From NCBI GenBank assembly GCA_950097245.1, contig CATNCS010000019.1, positions 1 to 36,291 of the forward strand: a stretch of DNA of 36,291 bases. The letters run 5' to 3'. The position numbers were made by a program, and so were the translations under genes. Positions 22,391-30,500 of the stretch are shown in pieces; positions within the stretch are counted from its first letter, which is position 1; each line of letters begins with the position of its first letter. Source of the DNA: an uncultured Oscillospiraceae bacterium (GTDB lineage: Bacteria; Bacillota; Clostridia; Oscillospirales; Oscillospiraceae). A model generated the notes under the pieces. The model saw nothing but the letters and a program-made list of their open reading frames with translations, searched no databases and was not told where the DNA came from.

Positions 22391-24608
22391 AAACAAGAAG
22401 CGTGCCGCCGACCCCAACGTGATGGGTCTGCGGGCGGAGGTGCTGGAGCAGCCCATCACCCAGACCCTGGAGATCAACTACATGCCCTACGCCATGTCGG
22501 TCATCATCTCCCGGGCCATCCCGGAGATCGACGGCTTCAAGCCCTCCCACCGGAAGCTGCTGTACACCATGTATCAGATGAAGCTGCTGGGGGGCGGGCG
22601 GACCAAGTCGGCCAACATCGTGGGCCAGACCATGAAGCTCAACCCCCACGGGGACGCCGCCATCTACGACACCCTGGTCCGGCTCAGCCGGGGCTATGGG
22701 GCGCTGCTCCACCCCCTGGTGGACTCCAAGGGTAACTTCGGAAAGGTCTACTCCCGGGACATGGCCTACGCCGCCAGCCGGTACACCGAGGCCCGGCTGG
22801 ACCCCATCTGCGCCGAGCTGTTCCGGGACATCGACCAGGACACGGTGGACTTCGTGGACAACTACGACGGCAAGCTGAAGGAGCCCACCCTGCTGCCCAC
22901 CACCTTCCCAAACGTGCTGGTCTCCGCCAACAAGGGCATCGCCGTGGGCATGGCCAGCGACCTGTGCGGCTTCAATCTGGGGGAGGTGTGCGACACCACC
23001 ATCGCCTTTTTAAAGGACCCGAACCACGATATTATGTCAACTCTAAAGGCCCCCGACCTGCCCACCGGCGGCGAGCTGCTCTACGACGCGGCCGCCCTGG
23101 CGGACATCTACCGCACGGGCCGGGGCTCCTTCAAGGTGCGCTCCCGGTGGCGCTATGTGAAAGAGGAGAACCTCATCGAGGTCTATGAGATTCCCTACTC
23201 CACCACCTCTGAGGCCATCATCGACAAGGTGACCGAGCTGCTCAAGGCCGGGAAGCTGAAGGAGATCGCCGACATGCGGGACGAGACCGACCTGTCCGGC
23301 CTGAAGCTGACCATCGACCTGAAGCGGGGCACCGACCCGGAGAAGCTGATGGCCAAGCTCTTTAAAATGACCCCCCTGATGGACAGCCAGTCCTGCAACT
23401 TCAACATCCTCATCGCCGGCTTCCCCAAGGTGCTGGGGGTGCGGGAAATTCTGGAGGAGTGGACCGCCTGGCGGATGGACTCGGTGCGCCGCCGGGTATA
23501 CTTCTCCATGAACAAGAAGAAGGAGAAGCTGCACCTGTTAAAGGGCCTGCGGCGGATTCTCCTGGACATCGACCGTGCCATCCAGATCATCCGGGACACC
23601 GAGGAGGACGCCGAGGTCATCCCCAACCTGATGATCGGCTTTGGCATCGACCAGGTTCAGGCGGAATATGTGGCCGACATCCGGCTGCGGAACATCAACA
23701 AGGAGTACATCCTCAAGCGCACCCAGGAGGTAGACACGCTGGAGGATGAGATTGCCGACCTGGAGGACACTGTCAACTCTCCCAAGCGCATCCGGAAGAT
23801 CATCGTGGACGAGCTGGCCGAGGTCAAAAAGAAATACGCCGTCCCCCGGCGGACGGAAATTGTCTACGACCACATGGACGAGCCGGTGATGACGGTGGAG
23901 GACGAGACCCCCGACTACCCCGTCCACCTGTTCTTCTCTAAGGAGGGCTACCTCAAGAAGATTACCCCCCAGTCCCTGCGGATGGCCAGCGAACAGAAGT
24001 ACAAAGAGGGGGACGGCCCCTATCTCCAGTGGGAGGCCAATAACCGGGACGAGCTGTTGGTGTTTACCGACCGGCAGCAGTGCTACAAGACCCGGCTTTC
24101 TGACTTCGACGACACCAAGGCCAGCGCCCTGGGGGACTTCCTGCCCTCCAAGCTGGCCATGGACCCGGAGGAGAAGGCCCTGTGGGCCTGCCTGGCCGGG
24201 GACTACTCGGGCCACCTGCTCTTCTTCTTTGAGAACGGCAAGGCAGCCCGGGTGGAGCTGTCCGCCTATCAGACCCAGACCAGGCGGAAGAAGCTCACCG
24301 GGGCCTACTCGGACAAGTCGCCGCTGGTGGCCGCCTTCCTGCTGAAGGAGGACTTCGAGGCGGCGGTGGTCTCCACCGAGGGTCGGTGCGTGGTGTTCCA
24401 CACCGCCAGCCTCAACCCCAAGACCACCCGGAACACCCAGGGCGTCAATGTGATGACCCTGAAGCCCAAGTATAAGGTGGACAAGGTGCTGCCTCTGGAC
24501 CGCACCCACATCCAGAACGCCGCCCGCTACCGGGCCCGCTCCCTGCCCGTCGCCGGCGCCCTCCTGAGGGAGGAGGACCGGGGGGAGGAGCAGCTGACGC
24601 TGCTGTGA
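22365..24608 (+). CDS. Type IIA DNA topoisomerase subunit A, divergent ParC/GyrA-like
   Basis: The DNA-cleaving subunit partnering the gene at 19347, 747 residues. The catalytic tyrosine is Y140 in AASRYTEARL, and the winged-helix region has DGFKPSHRKLLYTM (57-70), close to gyrase and topoisomerase IV. The C-terminal beta-pinwheel region shows QTRRKKLTG but no GyrA-box (QRRGGKG), so DNA-wrapping gyrase activity is unlikely and decatenase-like action is more plausible. The chain is shorter than GyrA (about 820). The ATG overlaps the transposase stop by 26 bases, and its RBS (AGGACGGA) is modest, so its expression may depend on translation of the transposase frame. Confidence 0.9.
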   Translation: MAKKKTPNENKKRAADPNVMGLRAEVLEQPITQTLEINYMPYAMSVIISRAIPEIDGFKPSHRKLLYTMYQMKLLGGGRTKSANIVGQTMKLNPHGDAAIYDTLVRLSRGYGALLHPLVDSKGNFGKVYSRDMAYAASRYTEARLDPICAELFRDIDQDTVDFVDNYDGKLKEPTLLPTTFPNVLVSANKGIAVGMASDLCGFNLGEVCDTTIAFLKDPNHDIMSTLKAPDLPTGGELLYDAAALADIYRTGRGSFKVRSRWRYVKEENLIEVYEIPYSTTSEAIIDKVTELLKAGKLKEIADMRDETDLSGLKLTIDLKRGTDPEKLMAKLFKMTPLMDSQSCNFNILIAGFPKVLGVREILEEWTAWRMDSVRRRVYFSMNKKKEKLHLLKGLRRILLDIDRAIQIIRDTEEDAEVIPNLMIGFGIDQVQAEYVADIRLRNINKEYILKRTQEVDTLEDEIADLEDTVNSPKRIRKIIVDELAEVKKKYAVPRRTEIVYDHMDEPVMTVEDETPDYPVHLFFSKEGYLKKITPQSLRMASEQKYKEGDGPYLQWEANNRDELLVFTDRQQCYKTRLSDFDDTKASALGDFLPSKLAMDPEEKALWACLAGDYSGHLLFFFENGKAARVELSAYQTQTRRKKLTGAYSDKSPLVAAFLLKEDFEAAVVSTEGRCVVFHTASLNPKTTRNTQGVNVMTLKPKYKVDKVLPLDRTHIQNAARYRARSLPVAGALLREEDRGEEQLTLL

Positions 24609-24642
24609 TGGATGGCCCTATATTACGAAATCAGGAGGAGCT

Positions 24643-25515
24643 ATGACTAAATCAAGCCTTTCCAAGCTGCTGCGTAGCTACCTGTGGATTACCGTCGGCG
24701 CGGCCATCTACGCCCTGGGCTTTGTGTGGTGCTACGCCCCCAACGCCATCGCCTTCGGGGGCATCACCGGCGTGGCCCAGATCATCCACCATTTTGTTCC
24801 CGCCGCTCCGGTGGGCGTCACCATCATCGTCCTCAACATCCCCCTGTTTCTCCTGGGCTGGAAGCTGCTGGGCGGGGGAATCCTGGTGTCCTCGCTGTAC
24901 ACCATGTTTATCTCCTCCGTCTTTACCGACCTGTTCGGCCTCTACCCCTGGCAGCCCATGGACCAGCCCCTGCTGGCCTGTATCTTCGGCGGGGTGCTGA
25001 TGGGATTGTCCATCGGCTTTGTGTTCCAGCAGGGGGCCACCACCGGCGGCACCGACCTCATCGCCCGGCTGCTGAAGCTGAAGCTGAAATGGCTGCCCAT
25101 GGGCAAGCTGCTGATGGCGGTGGACCTGGCTGTCATCCTGCTGGTGGCGGCGGCCTTTCGCACCCTGAACGCCGCCATGTACGGCATCGTGGCGCTGTAT
25201 ATCGCCACCATGGTGATGGACCAGGTGCTCTATGGCATGGACCAGTCCAAGGTGGCCTATATTGTCACCGACTGCCCCCGGCCCCTGGCCGCCGCCATTG
25301 ACGAGCAGCTGGACCGGGGCTCCACCCTCCTCTACGGGGAGGGTGGCTTTACCGGCCAGGACCGGGTGGTGCTCATGTGTGCCTTCAAGCAGCGGCAGAT
25401 CGTCCCTCTGAAGGCTCTGATTCACCAGATGGACCCCCAGGCCTTTGTCATTGTCTGCAACGCCCACGAGGTGCTGGGCCTGGGCTTCCGGCGGTATCAG
25501 CAAAACGACATTTAA
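24643..25515 (+). CDS. YitT-family membrane protein
   Basis: A 290-residue protein of the YitT (DUF161 plus DUF2179) family. Five or six membrane segments cover residues 10-215, with the family-style GFVWCYAPNAIAFGGITGVAQII and FVFQQGATTGGTDLIARLL. A soluble C-terminal domain (about 225-285; STLLYGEGGFTGQDRVVLMC) corresponds to DUF2179. Function is unknown in the family; transport has been suggested. An AGGAGG RBS precedes the ATG. It follows the topoisomerase A gene by 34 bp and may share its transcript. Confidence 0.92.
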   Translation: MTKSSLSKLLRSYLWITVGAAIYALGFVWCYAPNAIAFGGITGVAQIIHHFVPAAPVGVTIIVLNIPLFLLGWKLLGGGILVSSLYTMFISSVFTDLFGLYPWQPMDQPLLACIFGGVLMGLSIGFVFQQGATTGGTDLIARLLKLKLKWLPMGKLLMAVDLAVILLVAAAFRTLNAAMYGIVALYIATMVMDQVLYGMDQSKVAYIVTDCPRPLAAAIDEQLDRGSTLLYGEGGFTGQDRVVLMCAFKQRQIVPLKALIHQMDPQAFVIVCNAHEVLGLGFRRYQQNDI

Positions 25516-25519
25516 ATTT

Positions 25520-25570
25520 CCTCATCCGTCATTTGCTTCGCAAATGCCACCTTCCCCTAAAGGGGAAGGC
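25520..25570. repeat. Palindromic repeat, family 2 (single unit)
   Basis: Starts CCTCATCCGTC, has a hairpin CATTTGC-TTC-GCAAATG, then CCTTCCCC-TAAA-GGGGAAGG. The second hairpin and the CCTCATC head recur in an inverted pair at 31320-31435. It lies between the YitT and LUD genes. Confidence 0.7.
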
Positions 25571-25594
25571 TTAATGATAAAAGGAGTGCTTATT

Positions 25595-26185
25595 ATGACA
25601 GACTGGACCAATTTGACCAAAAATCTGGAGCGGCGGGGCTTCACCCCCAAGGTCTTCGCCTCCAGGGAGGAGGCCGCCGACTATCTGGACCGGGAGATTG
25701 ACGGGGTGAGCGTGGCCTTTGGCGGCTCCATGACGGTGCAGGAGATGGGGCTGTACCCCCGGCTGGCCGCCCATAACAGGGCTCTCTGGCACTGGAACAA
25801 GGACGGCCTGGCCGATGCCGCCGGGACAGACGTGTACATCTGCTCGGTCAACGGCTTGGCGGAGACAGGCGAGCTGGTCAACATCGACGGCGTGGGCAAC
25901 CGGGTGGCCTCCACCATTTTCGGCCACAAGCGGGTCTACTTTGTAGTGGGCAAAAACAAGGTTGCCCCCGATTACGACCAGGCCCTGTGGCGGGCCCGGA
26001 ACATCGCCGCCCCCAAAAACTGCCGGCGGCTGGGGCTGAAAACCCCCTGCGCCGTCAAGGCGGACAGGTGCTACAACTGCTCCAGCCCGGAGCGCAGCTG
26101 CCGGGCTCTGGTGGTGCTCTGGGAGAAGCCCCGGGACGTGGAACGGATGGAGGTCATCCTCATCGACGAGGAGCTGGGGTATTGA
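25595..26185 (+). CDS. LUD-domain (LutC-like, DUF162) protein
   Basis: A 196-residue protein with the LUD fold of lactate-utilisation factors. SVAFGGSMTVQEMGL (39-53), ICSVNGLAETGELVNIDGVGNR (82-103) and GKNKVAPDYDQALWRARN are family blocks. The C-terminus has a cysteine cluster (C143, C152, C159, C162, C169) that could bind a metal or cluster. No LutA or LutB partner is nearby, so a lactate role is not supported; stand-alone LUD proteins are of unclear function. The ATG at 25595 is chosen over one at 25574 because AAAGGAG lies correctly before it. A family-2 repeat lies just upstream and a REP pair downstream. Confidence 0.88.
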   Translation: MTDWTNLTKNLERRGFTPKVFASREEAADYLDREIDGVSVAFGGSMTVQEMGLYPRLAAHNRALWHWNKDGLADAAGTDVYICSVNGLAETGELVNIDGVGNRVASTIFGHKRVYFVVGKNKVAPDYDQALWRARNIAAPKNCRRLGLKTPCAVKADRCYNCSSPERSCRALVVLWEKPRDVERMEVILIDEELGY

Positions 26186-26194
26186 TATCCATCC

Positions 26195-26269
26195 GTAGGG
26201 GGCGGCCTCCGCGCCGCCCCGCTCTTTCAAAAGCGCTTACAATAAGGCGGCACAGAGGCCGCCCCCTAC
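26195..26269. repeat. REP inverted pair D
   Basis: Left unit GTAG plus GGGGCGGC-CTCCGC-GCCGCCCC; right unit GGCGGC-ACAGAG-GCCGCC ending CTAC. The two are about 20 bp apart, in the gap between the LUD gene and the following lipoprotein gene. Confidence 0.8.
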
Positions 26270-26285
26270 AGCAAGGAGGGAAAAC

Positions 26286-27368
26286 GTGAAAAGAACCCGT
26301 ATCACAGCAACCCTTTTGGCCTCCGCCCTCCTGCTGACGGGCTGCTCCGCCCTGCTGGAGCGGGACTACTCCTCCGTCACCCCCCACAATGCCGTCCCCG
26401 CGACAGAGGGAGACCCCTCCATCCTCCGGGCGGACAGCTATCAGGAGCTGGTCAACGCCCTGGTCTATCTGGTCAGCGGCGGCGTGGAGGAGGGGACGAT
26501 CCGCCTGTATACCGACACAGAAAACGTGGAGCCCTTTCTGGATAACGCCTGCCTGGAGGTGGTCCAGGAGGACCCCCTGGGGGCCTACTGCGTGGAGTTC
26601 ATCCGATACACGGTAAACCCGGTGGTCGCCTACTCCCAGGCGGACGTCCGCATCACCTACCGCCGCACCCGGGAACAGGTGGCCTCCATCGTCCAGGCCA
26701 CCGGTGTTACCGCCATCCGGGGCGAGCTGAAGTCGGCCCTCACCTCCTTCGCCCCGGAACGGGTGCTGCGCATCAGCTACTTTGAGGAGGACGAGGCCTT
26801 TATTCAGGACCTGGCCCGCCAGGCCTACTGCGACGTCCCCACCTTTGCCCTGGGGATGCCGGAGGTATCGGTGTCCATCTATCCCAGCACCGGGCGGCAG
26901 CGGATTGTGGAAATTCTGCTGGACTACCCTTTGGAGCGCGCTGAGCTGGAGGAGCGCCGGGGCAAGCTGGCCTGGGAGCTGCAGCTGCTGACCCGGGAGC
27001 TGGTGGGCGACGGCCAGCCCCCCCGGGTTCTGGACGCAGCCCGGGCCCTGCTGGAGAAGGGGGATTACGACCCGGAGGGGGGCGCCACCCCATACGACCT
27101 CTTCAGCACCGGATCGGCCAACAGCGAGGGACTGGCCCTGGCCTTTGCGGCCCTGTGCCAGGAGCTGGAGCTGCCCTGCCGGGTGGCCCAGGGCACCCTG
27201 GACCGGGAGCCCCGCCTCTGGAACGTGGTCCAGACCGGGGAGGGCTGGCGCCATCTGGATCTGTCCGCCCCGGCGGAGGAGGACATCCCGCTCTATACCG
27301 ACCAGGACCTTCAGGAGCTGGGCTATCTCTGGGAGGAGGGCTCCATCCCGGCCTGCCAGGCGCGGTAG
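26286..27368 (+). CDS. Lipoprotein with degenerate transglutaminase-like domain
   Basis: An exported lipoprotein of 360 residues. Lipobox LLTGC gives C20. The middle part has no recognised domain. Residues about 268-330 resemble the transglutaminase-like core (LALAFAALCQELELPCRVAQG ... LWNVVQ ... WRHLDLS), but the expected catalytic Cys is S280 (ANSEG) and the expected His of the HxWN motif is R310. D325 is retained. The protein is therefore probably a non-catalytic binding domain. The start is GTG with an AAGGAGGG RBS; REP pair D lies just upstream. Confidence 0.75.
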   Translation: MKRTRITATLLASALLLTGCSALLERDYSSVTPHNAVPATEGDPSILRADSYQELVNALVYLVSGGVEEGTIRLYTDTENVEPFLDNACLEVVQEDPLGAYCVEFIRYTVNPVVAYSQADVRITYRRTREQVASIVQATGVTAIRGELKSALTSFAPERVLRISYFEEDEAFIQDLARQAYCDVPTFALGMPEVSVSIYPSTGRQRIVEILLDYPLERAELEERRGKLAWELQLLTRELVGDGQPPRVLDAARALLEKGDYDPEGGATPYDLFSTGSANSEGLALAFAALCQELELPCRVAQGTLDREPRLWNVVQTGEGWRHLDLSAPAEEDIPLYTDQDLQELGYLWEEGSIPACQAR

Positions 27369-27401
27369 CCATGCCAAATTCTTACTGTTGTGTTACAGCC
27401 C

Positions 27402-27430
27402 TTGTCAAGGCAGGAAAAATTAAGTATAAT
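27402..27430 (+). promoter_or_regulatory. Sigma-A promoter of the SLH protein gene
   Basis: -35 TTGTCA (27402-27407), 17-bp spacer, consensus -10 TATAAT (27425-27430). Confidence 0.75.
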
Positions 27431-27468
27431 ATGCTTACCCTATCCCCGGCCCCAGAAAGGAGTGCCCT

Positions 27469-28644
27469 ATGAAAGCTATCACGCAATGGATGACCGCCGC
27501 GCTGGCCGCCGTGCTGACCGCGTCCCTCTCCATTGGCCCCGGGCTGGCCGCCCCACCGGCGGAGCCCTTTGCCGATTTCCGCATCGACGCCGCCAGTATG
27601 GACGTCCCCGACCGCGATATTTCGGTCTGTCTCTGCCAGCGGGACAGCGGCGGCGCCTTTCAGGCGGACGGCGTTCAGGAGTACAGCTGCAAGCTCAACC
27701 GTGTGACAGAGGACGCCAGCTTTTACATCCAGCCCCGGACAGACGGCGTCTGGGTCACGGTGGACTACCTCACCGATGTCAATGGCGACGGCGTCTATGA
27801 GCTGCTGGACGGAGGCGGCGCCCCGGTATGGGACGTGATGGATGAACAGGGCGGCCTGGCCCAGGGAGAGGCGGTTCTCCTGTCCAGCGGACAGACCTAC
27901 ATCCTGTCTACCCGGACGCTGGCCGACCGCTATCAGCAGGCTGTCCAGCGGAATGCCGGGGAGCTGGGCCTGGAGGCCCCCGACCGGAAGGACTTTCCCC
28001 TGTGCCGGATTACCCTGCGCCACACCGATCCCGCTGACGGACAGAGCTATGAGCAGCTCTATTATCTGGAGCTCTACGGCAAAATTCTTCTCCCCTTCGA
28101 CGTCTCCCCCGACCAATGGTACTACAGCGCGGTGGAGTACGGACTGGCCCGGGGCTGGTTTACCGGCCTGGAGGACGGCCGCTTCGGCCCCGACGAGCCG
28201 CTGAACCGGGCTCAGCTGGCCCAGGTGCTGTGGACCATGGACGGCTGCCTGGAGGCGGAGGGCAGCAGCTTCTCCGACGTGGAGCCCGACGACTGGTTTG
28301 CCAGGGCGGTGTCCTGGTGCCAGGAAAAAGAGCTGATTTCCGGCCACGCGGACGGCGCCTTCCTTCCCGACGCCCCCCTGACCCGGGAACAGCTGGCCGC
28401 AATTCTCTATCGCTACGCCCAGTACTCCGGCTCCAGCCTGCGGACCAACGCCAGCCTGTCCGTGTATGAGGACCGGGACGACGTCTCCTCCTGGGCCTAT
28501 AACAGCGTGTGCTGGGCCATGACCAACCGCCTGCTCACCACCTCCGACCATCTCCTGCGCCCCGGAGAGACGGTGACCCGGGCTGAGCTGGCCTCGGCGC
28601 TGTACTCCTACGACATCAATCTGGGTGCGCGCAGCACCTGGTAA
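27469..28644 (+). CDS. Secreted SLH-domain protein
   Basis: A surface protein of 391 residues. A signal peptide covers residues 1-28 (ends GLAAPP). The N-terminal 200 residues are a beta-rich region with no recognised family. Three SLH repeats fill the C-terminus (about 205-252, 265-320 and 330-385), with WYYSAVEYGLARGWFTG, GHADGAFLPDAPLTREQLAAILYR and AELASALYSYDI as characteristic pieces. The SLH repeats should attach it to cell-wall polymer. AAAGGAG precedes the ATG. It has its own promoter and ends at a strong bidirectional terminator. Confidence 0.88.
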   Translation: MKAITQWMTAALAAVLTASLSIGPGLAAPPAEPFADFRIDAASMDVPDRDISVCLCQRDSGGAFQADGVQEYSCKLNRVTEDASFYIQPRTDGVWVTVDYLTDVNGDGVYELLDGGGAPVWDVMDEQGGLAQGEAVLLSSGQTYILSTRTLADRYQQAVQRNAGELGLEAPDRKDFPLCRITLRHTDPADGQSYEQLYYLELYGKILLPFDVSPDQWYYSAVEYGLARGWFTGLEDGRFGPDEPLNRAQLAQVLWTMDGCLEAEGSSFSDVEPDDWFARAVSWCQEKELISGHADGAFLPDAPLTREQLAAILYRYAQYSGSSLRTNASLSVYEDRDDVSSWAYNSVCWAMTNRLLTTSDHLLRPGETVTRAELASALYSYDINLGARSTW

Positions 28645-28654
28645 ATGGCGGCTC

Positions 28655-28684
28655 CCCGCCCGGCAAAATTTCCGCCGGACGGGG
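28655..28684. terminator. GC hairpin after the SLH gene
   Basis: CCCCGCCCGGC can pair with GCCGGACGGGG (one mismatch) around AAAATTTCC. It lacks a T-tract, so on its own it is a weak terminator; it precedes the main one. Confidence 0.3.
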
Positions 28685-28710
28685 AACAGACTCTATCCGG
28701 GACAACAAAA

Positions 28711-28740
28711 ATGCTCCGCCGGCCGGCGGAGCATTTTTTT
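28711..28740. terminator. Bidirectional terminator
   Basis: Perfect palindrome ATGCTCCGCCGG / CCGGCGGAGCAT with A5 on the left and T7 on the right. It ends the SLH gene and the convergent DUF1540 gene. Confidence 0.88.
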
Positions 28741-28921
28741 ACTTTGCACCCAGCTTGAAGGAGGCGCACTCGGTGCCCTCGCACTTGGTGGGGGAGCAGT
28801 CGCAGCAGCCCACCTTGATGGAGTCCAGAGAACAGCAGTTCTGGGCGCCGGAGTGGTAGGCGCAGGTGTCCACAGAGCAGCGGATGCTGGTGTTGCAGGT
28901 TCTTTTTTCGTTCATGTTCAC
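28739..28921 (-). CDS. DUF1540 cysteine-rich protein
   Basis: A 60-residue protein with nine cysteines. The pattern SIRCSVDTCAYHS then CCSLDSIKVGCCDC matches the DUF1540 repeat found in many Clostridia, likely metal-binding, of unknown function. The start is GTG at 28921, favoured by a GGAGGG RBS nine bases upstream; an in-frame ATG lies two codons further in. It is a single gene ending at a bidirectional terminator. Confidence 0.88.
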   Translation of the reverse strand: MNMNEKRTCNTSIRCSVDTCAYHSGAQNCCSLDSIKVGCCDCSPTKCEGTECASFKLGAK

Positions 28922-28976
28922 AGGTTTAAACCCTCCTTGTTTCGGATGGGTCTAGTATGAGGCGCTCCGCCCCGTT

Positions 28977-29867
28977 CTATTCCTCAGGCGGAGAAGATTT
29001 TTTCTCCTTTTTAAAAAATTTCGGCTGGCGGGGATTGATGTCCTCCGGCTGGACCTCCACCACTTGAGGGATGAACCGGCTGGCAAATTTGCCGTGGCCC
29101 CGGGTCTTCACATAGAAGTAGCCGATGACGGAGAAGACCACCGCGCCGATAAAGTTGACAAACAGGTCCTTCATGGTATCCAGAATCCCGATGTCCAGAT
29201 ATCCCCCCAGGCCCAGGGAAATCTGCTGTCCGTCCGCTGTCACCACAATGGTGTCCACAATGTTTTCAATGAGCACCCGGTTGTTCCCCCCGGAGGGGTC
29301 CAGCATAACGGAGGAGATGGAGTGGACCACCGCGTCCTTCTGCATATCCAGGGCCATCAGCTGGTCCATGCCGCACTCAAAAAACTCCCACAGCACGCCG
29401 ATGGTCATGGAGAAGCAGAAGGCCACAATGGACATGAAGACAGGGGAGAGGGACAGGGAGAACTTCTCCGTCCGGTTGAGCATATCCACCAGGGCGAAGC
29501 CGATGGCGGCGCACAGGAAGCCGTTGATGGTGTGGAGGATGGTGTCCCAGCCCTTGAAGGTGGTGTAGAAGGAGCTGATCTCCCCCAGAATTTCCGCGGC
29601 GAAGATAAACAGCATAATGATGATCTCCATGGTGTTGGGCAGGTCGATCATCAGCGCCCGCTCGAAAACCGTGGGCAGCAGGAACAGCACCAGCGTCAGG
29701 CCGCAGAGGAACACGCTTTCAAAGTCTCCGTTGAAAAACTGGGCCACCATCATCACAATAACCAGAATACGCAGGGTGAAATAGACCACCGCCACCGTGC
29801 GCTTGCGGCGCAGGGCGTTGTGGGCCGCGGACAGTGCGGCGCGCACCCCTTTTTTCTTTTTTGCCAC
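28977..29867 (-). CDS. DUF2238/YjdF-like multi-spanning membrane protein
   Basis: A 296-residue membrane protein with six or seven hydrophobic segments between residues 24 and about 245. The blocks KGWDTILHTINGFLCAAIGFALVDMLN and IGVLWEFFECGMDQ resemble the YjdF-type DUF2238 family, whose role is unknown. Basic residues at the N-terminus (MAKKKKGVRAA) and at the charged C-terminus (KKEKKSSPPEE) suggest both are cytoplasmic. The start is GTG, with a GGGGG RBS. It has a clear promoter of its own. Confidence 0.8.
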   Translation of the reverse strand: MAKKKKGVRAALSAAHNALRRKRTVAVVYFTLRILVIVMMVAQFFNGDFESVFLCGLTLVLFLLPTVFERALMIDLPNTMEIIIMLFIFAAEILGEISSFYTTFKGWDTILHTINGFLCAAIGFALVDMLNRTEKFSLSLSPVFMSIVAFCFSMTIGVLWEFFECGMDQLMALDMQKDAVVHSISSVMLDPSGGNNRVLIENIVDTIVVTADGQQISLGLGGYLDIGILDTMKDLFVNFIGAVVFSVIGYFYVKTRGHGKFASRFIPQVVEVQPEDINPRQPKFFKKEKKSSPPEE

Positions 29868-29908
29868 AGAAGGCGCCCCCTTTATTTAAGGAAATCTTAA
29901 CAGATACA

Positions 29909-29937
29909 AGTATAGTCCCCCCGCTTGGGAAAGTCAA
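29909..29937 (-). promoter_or_regulatory. Sigma-A promoter of the DUF2238-like gene
   Basis: Minus-strand -35 TTGACT (29932-29937), 17-bp spacer, -10 TATACT (29909-29914). Confidence 0.75.
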
Positions 29938-29981
29938 GGCGGAGGTGCCGGGAGGGGTGTCCTGCACCCGGAGCTTTTAGC

Positions 29982-30014
29982 CGGGCTTCCCCCGCCTTCG
30001 GCGGGGGAAGCCCG
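29982..30014. repeat. Orphan 15-bp perfect palindrome in a divergent gap
   Basis: CGGGCTTCCCCCGCC and its exact complement flank a TTC loop. It lies upstream of genes on both sides and has no T-tract, so it is not an ordinary terminator. Its CTTCCCC core recalls family 2 repeats, but the head is different. Confidence 0.5.
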
Positions 30015-30091
30015 CAAATGAATCTTCTCAACGGCACTCCTTTGTCAAGGCTCAGCCGGCAGCGGCATAGACTGTGCTGGAGGTGATTTAC

Positions 30092-30304
30092 ATGAATTTA
30101 CGCGACAAGCAGATCACGGTAGGCGAGCTGCTGGACAATCCCAGGTCAAAGGCCGTGTTCCAGCGCCGCTTCGGCCGGTTTATGAAGCACCCCATGGTGA
30201 GTGCAGCCCGCACCCTCTCCCTGGAGCAGCTGGAGGAGATGGCGTCCATCTATCTGCCCCGGCAGACCATTCAGGAGACGCTGCGGGAGCTGGAGCAGCT
30301 GTAA
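30092..30304 (+). CDS. Small DUF1858-like protein
   Basis: A 70-residue soluble protein, MNLRDKQITVGELLDNPRSKAVFQRRFGRFMKHPMVSAARTL. The opening VGELLD plus an RRF/HP motif is reminiscent of DUF1858-type or small helical proteins; the match is loose. The ATG at 30092 has GGAGGTG eight bases upstream. It is preceded by a divergent membrane protein gene and followed by REP pair E. Confidence 0.7.
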   Translation: MNLRDKQITVGELLDNPRSKAVFQRRFGRFMKHPMVSAARTLSLEQLEEMASIYLPRQTIQETLRELEQL

Positions 30305-30310
30305 TATTCC

Positions 30311-30383
30311 GTAGGGGGCGGCCTCTGTGCCGCCCCGCTGCGGTATTTTGGAGAGTCGGGGCGGCGCAGAGGCCGCCCCCTAC
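30311..30383. repeat. REP inverted pair E
   Basis: Left unit GTAG plus GGGGCGGC-CTCTGT-GCCGCCCC; right unit GGGGCGGC-GCAGAG-GCCGCCCC ending CTAC. It is the most regular copy, six bases after the small gene's stop. Confidence 0.85.
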
Positions 30384-30440
30384 TGGCAGTTTGCCCCGCT
30401 TCTTTGGAAAAAATATGCTCCATTTCTCCCTTGTTATGGG

Positions 30441-30469
30441 TTGCTATCCGGCAGATTTTAGGCTAAAAT
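30441..30469 (+). promoter_or_regulatory. Promoter of the YlmD/PgeF-like gene
   Basis: -35 TTGCTA (30441-30446), 17-bp spacer, -10 TAAAAT (30464-30469), about 32 bp before the ATG. Confidence 0.6.
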
Positions 30470-30500
30470 AAAATATCATTGCTGCAATGGAGGAGACGTC

